Positions 1-7,756 of a stretch of 64,000 nt of DNA are shown here, piece after piece. Every line of letters starts with the position of its first letter. Position 1 is the stretch's first letter. A model generated the notes under the pieces. The model did not search any database. It was not told the origin of the DNA and was given only the letters and a program-made list of their open reading frames with translations. Origin of the DNA: Microbacterium lushaniae (GTDB lineage: Bacteria; Actinomycetota; Actinomycetes; Actinomycetales; Microbacteriaceae); NCBI RefSeq assembly GCF_008727775.1, contig NZ_CP044232.1:372001-436000 (forward strand). The letters are read 5' to 3'. Position numbers and translations under genes: made by a program.

Positions 1-1032
1 GTGTCGGCAAGCGGGGTGGCCGACGTCGAGACCGGTGCGCCGATGACCGTCGCCCACGCGTTCGACCTCGCCTCCGTGAGCAAGACGCTCACCACGCTGA
101 CGGTTCGGCGCCTGATCCATCTCGGTGCCCTCGCCGATGACACGACCCTCGGAGCGATCCTCGGGGCACGCGCGGGCGGGGCGGCCGAGGTGACGATCGA
201 CGACCTCCTGCGCCATCGCGCGGGACTGAGGGAGTGGTGGCCGCTGTACCTCGCACCGGAGGCGGTGGCGGATCCCGTCGCCGGCGCCCTGTCCTTGGCC
301 CCGCGATATCCCCGCGGGGCGGGGCGGCACTATTCCGATCTCGGCATGCAGGCTCTCGGTGCCGTCATCGCCCAGGTGACGGGCTCCGACTTCGCCGCGG
401 CCGTCCGGCAGGTGCTGCTCGACCCGCTCGCCGCCGCGAGTGTGTCACCCGGCGGCCCCGTCGCCGGCACGCCCGTGGCGGCGGGGCCTGACGGCGACGC
501 CATCGAGCGCGAGATGGTGCGCAGTGGCGTGCCGTACCCCGTCGACGTGGATGCCGCGGGATTCCCGTGGCGAAGCGGCATCCTGCGCGGTGAGATCGCC
601 GACGGGAACGCCTTCCACGCCTTCGGAGGCGCGGCAGGTCATGCGGGGTGGTTCGGCGACGCCGAGGGGATGCTGCGGATCGCCGCCGCGATCGCCGCGC
701 CGGAGGCCTGGGGTCTGGGCGTCGCCAGCGGCGCGGCCTTCCGCACAGCCGTCGACGCCGGGCAGGGGCAGGGTCTCCTCCACTACCGCGTGCGCTGGCG
801 GGGGAGGGAACGGCTCTTCCTCGGTCACAGCGGCTTCACCGGAACCCTCGTCGCCGCAGCGCCCGCGAGCGACGGTCAGCCCGCGGTGCTCACCGTCCTG
901 CTGACGAACCGGCTGCACGGCCGGCCCGCACCCCGGAGGGAACACCTCGTGCCCGTCGACCTCCTCTGGCGCGAGGCGATCTCCCGCGCCGACGCCCTCC
1001 TCCACCCCTCGACGACGGGAGCCACTCCGTGA
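1..1032 (+). CDS. Beta-lactamase-family serine hydrolase, 5' end missing
   Basis: Penicillin-binding-protein-like serine hydrolase (class C beta-lactamase / esterase fold). Numbered from the window edge, the three active-site elements are present: SVSK at 25-28 (nucleophile Ser and Lys), YSD at 111-113 (replacing the usual YxN Tyr) and HSG at 277-279. In relatives the segment before the SxxK motif is longer, so the true start lies upstream of base 1 and the GTG at base 1 is probably internal. Its stop overlaps the GTG of the next gene by four bases, placing it in a peptide-transport operon; a role in D-amino-acid or cell-wall peptide hydrolysis fits but is inference. No signal peptide can be judged because the N-terminus is missing. 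Confidence 0.85.
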   Translation: MSASGVADVETGAPMTVAHAFDLASVSKTLTTLTVRRLIHLGALADDTTLGAILGARAGGAAEVTIDDLLRHRAGLREWWPLYLAPEAVADPVAGALSLAPRYPRGAGRHYSDLGMQALGAVIAQVTGSDFAAAVRQVLLDPLAAASVSPGGPVAGTPVAAGPDGDAIEREMVRSGVPYPVDVDAAGFPWRSGILRGEIADGNAFHAFGGAAGHAGWFGDAEGMLRIAAAIAAPEAWGLGVASGAAFRTAVDAGQGQGLLHYRVRWRGRERLFLGHSGFTGTLVAAAPASDGQPAVLTVLLTNRLHGRPAPRREHLVPVDLLWREAISRADALLHPSTTGATP

Positions 1033-2633
1033 CCGCCCCTCTCCTCTCCGTCCGCGACCTGCGGGTCTCCTTCACCACCCCGGGTGGGCGTTTCGACGCC
1101 GTCAAGGGGGTGAGCTTCGACGTCGCCGCCGGCGAGACGGTCGCGATCGTCGGCGAATCCGGCTCCGGCAAGTCCACCGTGGCGGCGAGCATCAACCGGC
1201 TCCTCGCCGAGAACGGACGCATCGCGGCGGGGGAGATCCGCTTCGAGGGGCGCGATCTCACGGGTGTGCCCGAGCGCGAGATGATCTCGCTGCGGGGCGC
1301 GGGCATCGGCATGGTGCCGCAGGACCCCATGTCGAACCTCGATCCGGTGCACACGGTGGGGGCGCAGATCCTGGAGGCGCTCCAGGTGCACGGCCGCCCC
1401 GGCGGGCGCGAGCGCGTCGTGGAACTGCTGGAGTCCGTCGGCATCCCCGATGCGGGGCGGCGCTACCAGCAGTACCCGCACGAATTCTCCGGTGGCATGC
1501 GCCAGCGGGCGCTCATCGCGATGGGGCTCGCGTGCGAGCCGAGACTGCTCATCGCCGACGAGCCCACGAGCGCACTGGATGTGACCGTGCAACGCCGGAT
1601 CCTGGACACGCTGGCGGAACTGACGGGGGAAGCGGGCACCGCGGTCATCCTCATCACCCACGATCTCGCCCTCGCCGCCGAACGCGCCGACCGGGTGCTC
1701 GTGATGTACCGCGGGGAGTTGGTCGAATCCGGTCCCGCCCGCGCGATCCTCGAGGCACCGCACGAGGAGTACACCCAGCGGCTGGTCGCCGCCGCTCCGA
1801 GCTTGGTCACCGTTCCCCTCATCACCCGGCCTCCGGCGGGGCCTGCGCCGGAGACGCTCGTGAGCCTGGAAGGCGTGGGCCGCAGCTATCGGATGCGGGG
1901 GAGTGCGCGCGGCGAGGAGTTCTGGGCCGCCCGCGATGTCAGCTTCACCATCCCGCGCGGACGCACGGTGTCGGTGGTGGGAGAATCCGGGTCGGGCAAA
2001 TCGACGACCGCGAAGATGCTGCTCGGGCTGGAGTCTCCCAGCGAGGGCGTCATCCGCATCGGCGGGAAGGACCTGTCCGGGCTGCGTCGGCGGCAGATGT
2101 TCGCGGTGCGGCGCCAGGTGCAGCCGGTGTTCCAGAACCCGTTCGCGTCGCTGGACCCGCGCTACACGATCGCCCAGTCCATCGCCGAGCCGCTGCGTGT
2201 GCACGGCATCGGCGACCGCAAGAGCCGCAGCATCCGTGTCCGCGAGCTCCTCGAGCAGGTGGCCCTGCCCGACTCCCTCGTCGAGCGGCTGCCGCACGAG
2301 CTGTCCGGCGGACAGCGCCAGCGCGTCGCGATCGCCCGCGCCCTGGCCCTGGAGCCCGAACTCATCGTCCTGGACGAGGCGGTGTCGGCCCTCGACGTGC
2401 TCGTGCAGGCTCAGATCCTCGAGCTGCTCGTCGCGCTGCAGGACCGCCTGGGCCTCAGTTACCTGTTCATCAGCCACGACCTCGCCGTGGTGAACATGAT
2501 CTCCCACGAGGTCCACGTGATGCAGCGCGGCCGCATCGTGGAGTCGGGGACGCCGGAGCAGATCTTCCGCGCGCCCGAGCAGGAGTACACGCGCGAGCTG
2601 CTCGCCGCCATCCCGGGCGGCGCGCTGGCGTAG
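1029..2633 (+). CDS. Fused dipeptide/oligopeptide ABC transporter ATP-binding protein (DppD-DppF type)
   Basis: A 534-residue protein with two complete ABC ATPase domains in one chain. Domain 1 has Walker A GESGSGKST at 42-50, signature SGGMRQR and Walker B ending in ADEPTSALD; domain 2 repeats GESGSGKST, signature SGGQRQR and a Walker B reading LDEAVSALD, a small departure from DEPTSALD. Oligopeptide importers normally use two separate ATPases, and fusions of this kind are common in actinobacteria. The GTG start at 1029 overlaps the preceding stop; an open frame continues upstream but is antisense noise within the hydrolase gene. The membrane subunits and binding protein should lie before base 1. 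It energises peptide uptake at the cytoplasmic membrane. Confidence 0.93.
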   Translation: MTAPLLSVRDLRVSFTTPGGRFDAVKGVSFDVAAGETVAIVGESGSGKSTVAASINRLLAENGRIAAGEIRFEGRDLTGVPEREMISLRGAGIGMVPQDPMSNLDPVHTVGAQILEALQVHGRPGGRERVVELLESVGIPDAGRRYQQYPHEFSGGMRQRALIAMGLACEPRLLIADEPTSALDVTVQRRILDTLAELTGEAGTAVILITHDLALAAERADRVLVMYRGELVESGPARAILEAPHEEYTQRLVAAAPSLVTVPLITRPPAGPAPETLVSLEGVGRSYRMRGSARGEEFWAARDVSFTIPRGRTVSVVGESGSGKSTTAKMLLGLESPSEGVIRIGGKDLSGLRRRQMFAVRRQVQPVFQNPFASLDPRYTIAQSIAEPLRVHGIGDRKSRSIRVRELLEQVALPDSLVERLPHELSGGQRQRVAIARALALEPELIVLDEAVSALDVLVQAQILELLVALQDRLGLSYLFISHDLAVVNMISHEVHVMQRGRIVESGTPEQIFRAPEQEYTRELLAAIPGGALA

Positions 2634-2666
2634 GGAGAGCGCATCCGGCCGCCTGCGGGCGAGCGG

Positions 2667-3137
2667 TCAGTGCGAGGGGAGCTTGATCGTGCCGGTGCCG
2701 GGGTGCTCGCGGGGCATCCGGTCGCGGTCGTACGTGATGTCGGTGTAGCCGTGCGGGGTCGGCCGGCCCTCGTCGTCGAGGTTGACGAACACGATCTTCT
2801 CGATCGTGAGGATGCGCTCGCGCGTGATCATGTTGCGCACGACGGCGCGCATGGTCAGCGACGTCTTCCCGAACCGCGTCGCGGTGAGGCCCATCTCGAT
2901 GAGGTCGCCCTGCAGGGCGGATGCCTCGAAATTGATCTCCGAGATGAGCTTGGTGACGACCCGGTGGTTGCCCATCTGCAGGATGGCGTAGATCGCCGCC
3001 TCCTCATCGATCCACCGCAGCAGACTGCCGCCGAAGAGCGTGCCGTTCGCATTCAGATCCTCGGGCCGCACCCACTTGCGGGTGTGGAAATTCACGCCCT
3101 CTTCGGACCAGTACCACCCGTCGCTCTTGTCCGCCAT
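2667..3137 (-). CDS. Hotdog-fold acyl-CoA thioesterase
   Basis: 156 residues of the acyl-CoA hydrolase (YciA / BACH-like) hotdog family. The active-site region shows the family pattern N-x-x-GTLFGG-x-LL-x-WIDE near residues 26-41, with Asp/Glu expected to attack the thioester. Such enzymes hydrolyse acyl-CoA to free acid and CoA in the cytoplasm. The ATG at 3137 is chosen because a TACCGT -10 box lies exactly six bases upstream, which implies a leaderless transcript; a much longer open frame upstream has no family similarity. It is transcribed away from the ArsR operon, sharing a 69-base intergenic region with it. The substrate chain length cannot be told. Confidence 0.85.
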   Translation of the reverse strand: MADKSDGWYWSEEGVNFHTRKWVRPEDLNANGTLFGGSLLRWIDEEAAIYAILQMGNHRVVTKLISEINFEASALQGDLIEMGLTATRFGKTSLTMRAVVRNMITRERILTIEKIVFVNLDDEGRPTPHGYTDITYDRDRMPREHPGTGTIKLPSH

Positions 3138-3143
3138 GACACA

Positions 3144-3149
3144 ACGGTA
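3144..3149 (-). promoter_or_regulatory. Leaderless -10 box of the thioesterase gene
   Basis: Read on the minus strand this is TACCGT, six bases before the ATG at 3137. The spacing puts the first transcribed base at the start codon. Confidence 0.6.
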
Positions 3150-3194
3150 CGCCGGATGCCGTCGGCGGCTCTTGACGCCGCGATCGTGCACCCT

Positions 3195-3215
3195 TAACTT
3201 AGGCACATGCCTAAG
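3195..3215 (+). promoter_or_regulatory. ArsR promoter and overlapping operator
   Basis: TAACTT at 3195-3200 is a -10 box six bases before the ATG at 3207. Overlapping it is a perfect inverted repeat, CTTAGGCA-CA-TGCCTAAG (3198-3215), which covers the -10 box, the start site and the first three codons. A dimeric ArsR protein bound here would block its own transcription. Confidence 0.7.
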
Positions 3216-3548
3216 TATCGAGACGATGTCGATCGGGTGCTTCGCGCCCTCGCCGATCCCACCCGCCGTGGGATCGTCGAGCGGCTCGCGAAGGCGCCCG
3301 CGGCCGTCTCTGTGCTGGCGGAATCGTTCGACATGTCGCTGCCCTCGTTCGTGCAGCACCTGGGCATCCTCACCGACGCGGGCATCATCACGTCGGAGAA
3401 GACCGGCCGGGTGCGCACGGTGAGCCTGCGACCGGGCGCCCTCGACGTGCTGCACCTGTGGCTCGACGAGCAGCGCACCGACGCCGAGCGGCGGGCCGAC
3501 CGGCTCGGAATCCACCTCGCCCGTCATCACGAAGGAGCCCCCTCATGA
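3207..3548 (+). CDS. ArsR-family winged-helix regulator
   Basis: 113 residues. The ALADPTRRGIVERLA segment near residues 13-27 and the QHLGILTDAGII recognition region are hallmark ArsR/SmtB winged-helix features. No metal-binding Cys pair is present in the sensor helix, so it belongs to the non-metal group that is commonly paired with AHSA1/SRPBCC partners, as here. It is first of a three-gene operon with four-base overlaps (ATGA) to the next two genes. A perfect palindrome over its own start codon suggests autorepression. The inducing signal is unknown. Confidence 0.9.
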   Translation: MPKYRDDVDRVLRALADPTRRGIVERLAKAPAAVSVLAESFDMSLPSFVQHLGILTDAGIITSEKTGRVRTVSLRPGALDVLHLWLDEQRTDAERRADRLGIHLARHHEGAPS

Positions 3549-4198
3549 CCCGTGTCCGCGTCGATCTCAACATCTCCCTCGACGGTCGCGCCACGACCGT
3601 CGACCAGACCCCCGATGACCCGTTCGGTCAGGACTGGGGCCGGCTGACGGAGGCCTACGTCGCCACGCGCACGTTCCGCGCACGCGTGCTGCACGACACC
3701 TCGGGCGCCGGCACCACCGACCTCGACGACGAATTCGCCGCCCGCTACTTCGAGGGCATCGGAGCCGAGATCCTCGGCGCGGGGATGTTCGGCCTGCACG
3801 CCCACCCCGGCGACCCCGACTGGCGTGGGTGGTGGGGTGACGAGCCGCCCTTCCGGGTGCCGGTGTTCGTCCTCACCCACGAGCAGCGCCCGCCGCTGGA
3901 GATGACCGGCGGCACGACCTTCCACTTCGTGACCGCCTCGCCGGAGGAGGCGCTCGCGATGGCCACGGATGCGGCCGGCGGCGCCGACGTCCGCATCGGG
4001 GGCGGCCCCACCACGGTGCGGCCGTTCCTCGCCGCGGGTCTCGTCGACGACCTGCACGTGGCGATCGCACCCATCATCCTCGGGCAGGGCATCAACCTGT
4101 GGGACGACCTGCGCGGTCTCGAGCGGGATTGCCGCGTCGAGACCGTGGTCGCCCCCAGCGGCACCATCCACGTCACCTTCACGCGGGAGCGGCGATGA
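3545..4198 (+). CDS. Dihydrofolate-reductase-like (RibD C-terminal domain) protein
   Basis: 217 residues with the RibD_C / DHFR-like fold: N-terminal VRVDLNISLDG strand, a central VFVLTH strand before the NADPH-binding region, a GGADVRIGGG glycine loop near 140-149, and the C-terminal APIILGQG segment. These NADPH-dependent reductases in ArsR/SRPBCC operons are poorly characterised and are probably not true DHFRs, because folate residues cannot be assigned. It overlaps the ArsR gene and the following SRPBCC gene by four bases each, so the three are translationally coupled. Cytoplasmic; no signal sequence. Confidence 0.88.
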   Translation: MTRVRVDLNISLDGRATTVDQTPDDPFGQDWGRLTEAYVATRTFRARVLHDTSGAGTTDLDDEFAARYFEGIGAEILGAGMFGLHAHPGDPDWRGWWGDEPPFRVPVFVLTHEQRPPLEMTGGTTFHFVTASPEEALAMATDAAGGADVRIGGGPTTVRPFLAAGLVDDLHVAIAPIILGQGINLWDDLRGLERDCRVETVVAPSGTIHVTFTRERR

Positions 4199-4671
4199 GC
4201 GCCACGGGCCGGCGCAGCGTGGCACATGCCGGCTTCACCCTCGTGCGGGACTACCCCGTCCCGGTGGGCGAGGTGTGGGCCGCCTTCGCGGAGGAGGACC
4301 GCAAGCGCGAATGGTTCGGGGAGAGCCTCGAGTGGGAGACGGGGGAGTGGCGCTTCGATTTCCGCGTCGGCGGGCGCGACGTCGCCGTCGGCGCCTTCCA
4401 CGGCGGGCCGGTCTCGCGCTTCGAGGCGACCTACACCGACATCGTCGCCCCGGAGCGGATCGTCGTGACGTACGACATGTGGCTCGATGACACGCACATC
4501 TCGACGTCGGTCGTGTCGTACGAGTTCGAGGAGATCGAAGGCGGCACGCGGTTCACCCACGGCGAGCACGGCATCCACCTGGACGGGTTCGACGACGGGT
4601 CGATGCGGGAGCGGGGTTCGGAGGGGGTCCTGGACCGGCTCGGCAGCTTCTTGGCGTCGCGTCGCGGCTGA
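4195..4671 (+). CDS. SRPBCC (AHSA1-type) protein
   Basis: 158 residues of the START-like AHSA1 group. Typical features are the VPVGEVWAAF helix near residues 20-29, the KREWFG segment, the FRVGGRDV turn and the late GTRFTHGEHG motif followed by a C-terminal helix ending in LGSFLASR. The fold makes a hydrophobic pocket for an unknown small ligand. The ArsR-plus-AHSA1 pairing is very common in actinobacteria and is often called a regulator plus ligand-binding partner. It ends the ArsR operon. Eighteen bases separate its stop from the convergent LysR gene. Confidence 0.9.
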   Translation: MSATGRRSVAHAGFTLVRDYPVPVGEVWAAFAEEDRKREWFGESLEWETGEWRFDFRVGGRDVAVGAFHGGPVSRFEATYTDIVAPERIVVTYDMWLDDTHISTSVVSYEFEEIEGGTRFTHGEHGIHLDGFDDGSMRERGSEGVLDRLGSFLASRRG

Positions 4672-4689
4672 CGGATGCCCGCGCCGGTG

Positions 4690-5634
4690 TCAGGGCGTGT
4701 GCTCGCTCACGTCCTGCTCGACGATGCGGCCGGCCTCGGCGAACAGGTCGCGCATCCAGGCGTGCTCGGGGTCACGAGAGTGCACCGGGTGCCACCACAG
4801 GGCGTTGACGATCGGAGTGGGAGGGAAGGGCAGGCGCAGGAGGCGTGTCCCGCCCAGCTGTGCGGCGAAGGGGGCCAGTGCCCCCTGGATCAGGCCCACG
4901 CGGTCGGTCCCCTGCACGAAGTGCGGCAGGCTCAGAAAGCTCTCCACCACTACGGCGACGCGCGGCTCGATCCCGAGCTGCTGGATCTGCCGGCTCACGA
5001 ACGTGAACGCGCTGCGGGAGGCGTAGGTCATCACCACCGGCAGGGTGCCGAGGTTCTCCATCGTCAGCTCCTCGCCGACGGCCGGGTTGTCATCGGCGAC
5101 GAGCGCGAACCACGTATCGCGCCACGCGTCGCGATACGGCAGATCGCTCAGGAATCCGTGCGGGATGATCATCGCATCGGCCGAACGCAGCCGGCTGGCG
5201 GCGTCCTCCACCACCGCCGGCGTGTGCAGCATGAAACGGAACCGCACCCCCGGGCTGCGCTCGGCGGCGAGGCGCGACACGACGGTGCCGATCGTGGCGA
5301 AGCCGTAGTCGGAGCCGTAGATCGAGAACTCACGGGTGGACTCCGCCGGCGCCCACGTCGCCTGACTGTCGAAGACGCGCCGGGTCGACTCGAGCGCCGT
5401 CGTCACGTGCTCAGACAGGCGCACGGCGAACGGCGTAAGTTCGTGCGTGTTCCCGCGGCGGGCGAGGATCGGGTCGTTGAAGTGGGTGCGCAGGCGCGAG
5501 AGGGACGCGCTCAGCGCCGGCTGCGTCAGATGCAGGCGCTCGGCCGCGCGCGTGACGCTGCGCTCGGTCAGCAGGGCGTCGAGGGCGACGAGGAGGTTGA
5601 GATCCAGGCGGTTCAAACGCGAGCGGTCGACCAT
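4690..5634 (-). CDS. LysR-type regulator of the adjacent aromatic operon
   Basis: 314 residues. The N-terminal winged helix-turn-helix (RLDLNLLVALDALL, then SVTRAAERLHLTQPALS near residues 26-42) is typical of the NodD/LinR/NahR branch, and the rest is the periplasmic-binding-like effector domain. The start at 5634 gives the family's usual N-terminal length. It is transcribed divergently from the catabolic genes that begin at 5745, so it most likely activates them in response to an aromatic pathway compound. Genes of this branch often control salicylate or related aromatic-acid pathways, but the effector here is not known. Confidence 0.9.
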   Translation of the reverse strand: MVDRSRLNRLDLNLLVALDALLTERSVTRAAERLHLTQPALSASLSRLRTHFNDPILARRGNTHELTPFAVRLSEHVTTALESTRRVFDSQATWAPAESTREFSIYGSDYGFATIGTVVSRLAAERSPGVRFRFMLHTPAVVEDAASRLRSADAMIIPHGFLSDLPYRDAWRDTWFALVADDNPAVGEELTMENLGTLPVVMTYASRSAFTFVSRQIQQLGIEPRVAVVVESFLSLPHFVQGTDRVGLIQGALAPFAAQLGGTRLLRLPFPPTPIVNALWWHPVHSRDPEHAWMRDLFAEAGRIVEQDVSEHTP

Positions 5635-5642
5635 AAGAACGG

Positions 5643-5744
5643 ATGATAGCCAACATCGGTCAAATCGACTTCCTTTATACGTGGAGTGCTTCCAGGATGG
5701 AGACAGCGGATCCGTGCCCCGCAACGTCTTGAAAGGGATCAACG
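5643..5744. promoter_or_regulatory. Divergent control region between LysR and the aromatic operon
   Basis: On the minus strand TATCAT (5643-5648) is a -10 box eight bases before the LysR ATG. For the plus-strand operon the AT-rich TTTATAC around 5674-5680 is the best -10 candidate, giving a leader of about 58 bases with a ribosome site AAAGGGA at 5732-5738. LysR proteins bind T-N11-A boxes in such regions; I could not pick one with confidence. Confidence 0.45.
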
Positions 5745-6755
5745 ATGATCAAACTCCTCGCGCACCTCTCCTATGTCGCGATCACCACGCCGGATGTGGA
5801 CGCATCCGTCGAGTTCTACACCACGCATGTCGGGCTGACGGAGGTCGCCCGCGAGAACGGGCGCGTCTACCTGCGGTGCTGGGGGGACTACTACTCCTAC
5901 TCGGTGGTCGTCGTCCCCGGCGACGAGCCGGCGCTGGAGACCATGGCCTGGCGCACCTCCAGCCCCGAGGCCCTCGAGGAGGCGGCCCGTCGCCTGGAGG
6001 CCGCGGGCGTGGAGATCGAGTGGTTCGACGGCTACAAGATCGGCCGCGCCCTGCGCTTCGTCGGCCCGTGGGGGCACCCCATGACGCTGCACTGGGATGT
6101 CGAGCGCCACCAGGCGCCCGCACATGTCGCGTCGATCTACCCCGACCGCCCGGAGAAGCGCTCCAAGGTCGCCGGCGCCCCGCGCCAGCTCGACCACGTC
6201 ACGATCGCCACGAGCGACGTCGACGGGTTCGCGGCCTGGTACAACGAGGTGCTCGGCTTCCGCATCATGGCGCGGACGGTGCTCGACGAAGCCCCGTTGT
6301 CGGTCTTCTCGGTGCTCACCACGAACGAGAAGTCGCACGACCTCGGCGTCGTGCTGGACGGCTCCTCGCGCGCCGGGCGCGTCAACCACTACGCCTTCTG
6401 GGTGGACACGTACGAGGAACTGCTCATCGCCGCCGACACCCTCATGGAGCACGTCATCCCGATCGAGTACGGACCCTCGATCCACGGGATCGGCGAGCAG
6501 ACGTTCCTGTACTACCGCGAGCCGTCCACGATGCGCATCGAGCTCAACACCGGCGGGTACCGCAACTACGTCCCCGACTGGACGCCCAACACGTGGAAGC
6601 CCTCGCAGGGATCGAGCAACCTCTATCGCAACGGCGCCATGCCCATGTCGATGACCGAGTCCTTCCCGCCCGCCGACGGACCGTCGGCGACCGAGGAAGG
6701 CGTCCCGGAGGAGATCCGCGCCGCCCTCATCAACCCGTACACGCAGCACGGCTGA
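5745..6755 (+). CDS. Type I extradiol ring-cleavage dioxygenase (VOC family)
   Basis: 336 residues with two vicinal-oxygen-chelate modules (about 5-125 and 145-290), as in catechol 2,3-dioxygenase and biphenyl-diol dioxygenase. The three Fe(II) ligands are visible in the second module: His151 (LDHVTI), His215 (VNHYAF) and Glu266 (MRIEL). It opens a catechol-type ring next to the two hydroxyls (meta cleavage), using O2. A ribosome site AAAGGGA precedes the ATG. It is the first gene of the operon, ahead of two FAH-family enzymes, a cyclase, a flavin monooxygenase and an amidohydrolase. The exact catechol substrate cannot be read from the sequence. Confidence 0.92.
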   Translation: MIKLLAHLSYVAITTPDVDASVEFYTTHVGLTEVARENGRVYLRCWGDYYSYSVVVVPGDEPALETMAWRTSSPEALEEAARRLEAAGVEIEWFDGYKIGRALRFVGPWGHPMTLHWDVERHQAPAHVASIYPDRPEKRSKVAGAPRQLDHVTIATSDVDGFAAWYNEVLGFRIMARTVLDEAPLSVFSVLTTNEKSHDLGVVLDGSSRAGRVNHYAFWVDTYEELLIAADTLMEHVIPIEYGPSIHGIGEQTFLYYREPSTMRIELNTGGYRNYVPDWTPNTWKPSQGSSNLYRNGAMPMSMTESFPPADGPSATEEGVPEEIRAALINPYTQHG

Positions 6756-6778
6756 GCCGGGCCGGCAAGGAGAATCCG

Positions 6779-7756
6779 ATGACGAAGACGTCCAGCGGCC
6801 TGACCGCACCCTTCGCCCTGGCCCGCGTCGACGAGGGCGGGCGTGCGTGGCCGGCCCTGGTCGCCGGCGACCGCATCCGCCCGCTGACGCCGGCCGAGCT
6901 CGGTGCCGACGACCTCAACGCCTTCTTCGCCGATCCGGATTGGGGCCGGTTGGGCGCGCTCGCCGAGGAGGGGGGCGAGGGATGGCGTCCGCTCGAGCAG
7001 GTGACGCTGACCGCGCCGGTCGAGCCCCGGCAGGTGCTGCAGGCCGGCGCCAACTACCGCACGCACGTCGTGCAGCTGATCGTGGCCGGGCTGACCAAGG
7101 GCGACGCGGCGCGCGACCCGGAGGAGGCGCGCGCGCACGCGGAGCGGATCATGGATGCGCGGGCCGCGAGCGGGCGGCCGTTCGTCTTCATCGGCTTGCC
7201 GCAGTGCGTCGTGGGCGATGAGGTGCCGCTCGAGCTGCCCGCGTACAGTCAGACGCACGACTGGGAGCTGGAACTGGCCGTCGTCATCGGGCGCCCGGGA
7301 TTCCGGGTCGACCGGGAGCAGGCGATGGAGCACGTGGCCGGGTACACGATCGTCAACGACATCACGACCCGCGACCTCCTCTTCCCCGCCGACGTGGGCG
7401 ACATCGGGGCGGACTGGTACCGCGCGAAGAACGCCCCCGGGTTCCTGCCCACGGGCCCCTTCCTCGTTCCGGCCCCGTTCGTGGATCCGTCGGACCTGCG
7501 TGTGCGGCTCGAGCTGAACGGCGAGGTGATGCAGGATGCGACCACGGCAGAGCTCATCTTCGACGTGCCGTCGCTCGTGGCGGGCGCGTCGCAGACCGCG
7601 CCGCTGAATCCGGGCGACCTCCTGCTGACCGGAAGCCCGGCCGGCAACGGCCAGCACTGGAAGCGATTCCTGCGCGACGGGGACGTCATGACCGGCTCGA
7701 TCGAGGGCCTCGGTACCCAGGTGGTGCGCTGCGTGGCCGAGGGCGGTGCGCGATGA
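6779..7756 (+). CDS. Fumarylacetoacetate-hydrolase-family enzyme (first copy)
   Basis: 325 residues of the FAH superfamily, whose members hydrolyse C-C bonds, hydrate, or decarboxylate keto-acid products of meta cleavage using a divalent metal. The metal site is recognisable: the ELELAVVIG strand with its acidic ligands near residues 161-169 and the NDITTRD segment near 190-196. The C-terminal half has the expected GDLLLTGSPAG loop. The ATG at 6779 has AAGGA at 6767-6771; the open frame extends far upstream but only as an antisense shadow of the dioxygenase. It overlaps the cyclase gene by four bases. It differs clearly from the second FAH gene at the end of the operon, so the two probably do successive steps. 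Confidence 0.9.
   Translation: MTKTSSGLTAPFALARVDEGGRAWPALVAGDRIRPLTPAELGADDLNAFFADPDWGRLGALAEEGGEGWRPLEQVTLTAPVEPRQVLQAGANYRTHVVQLIVAGLTKGDAARDPEEARAHAERIMDARAASGRPFVFIGLPQCVVGDEVPLELPAYSQTHDWELELAVVIGRPGFRVDREQAMEHVAGYTIVNDITTRDLLFPADVGDIGADWYRAKNAPGFLPTGPFLVPAPFVDPSDLRVRLELNGEVMQDATTAELIFDVPSLVAGASQTAPLNPGDLLLTGSPAGNGQHWKRFLRDGDVMTGSIEGLGTQVVRCVAEGGAR

Noticed and set aside
5447..6778. Long upstream extension of the first FAH gene
   Set aside because: The frame runs on through the dioxygenase gene but its translation is Arg-rich and unlike any protein; the ribosome site and family start are at 6767-6779.
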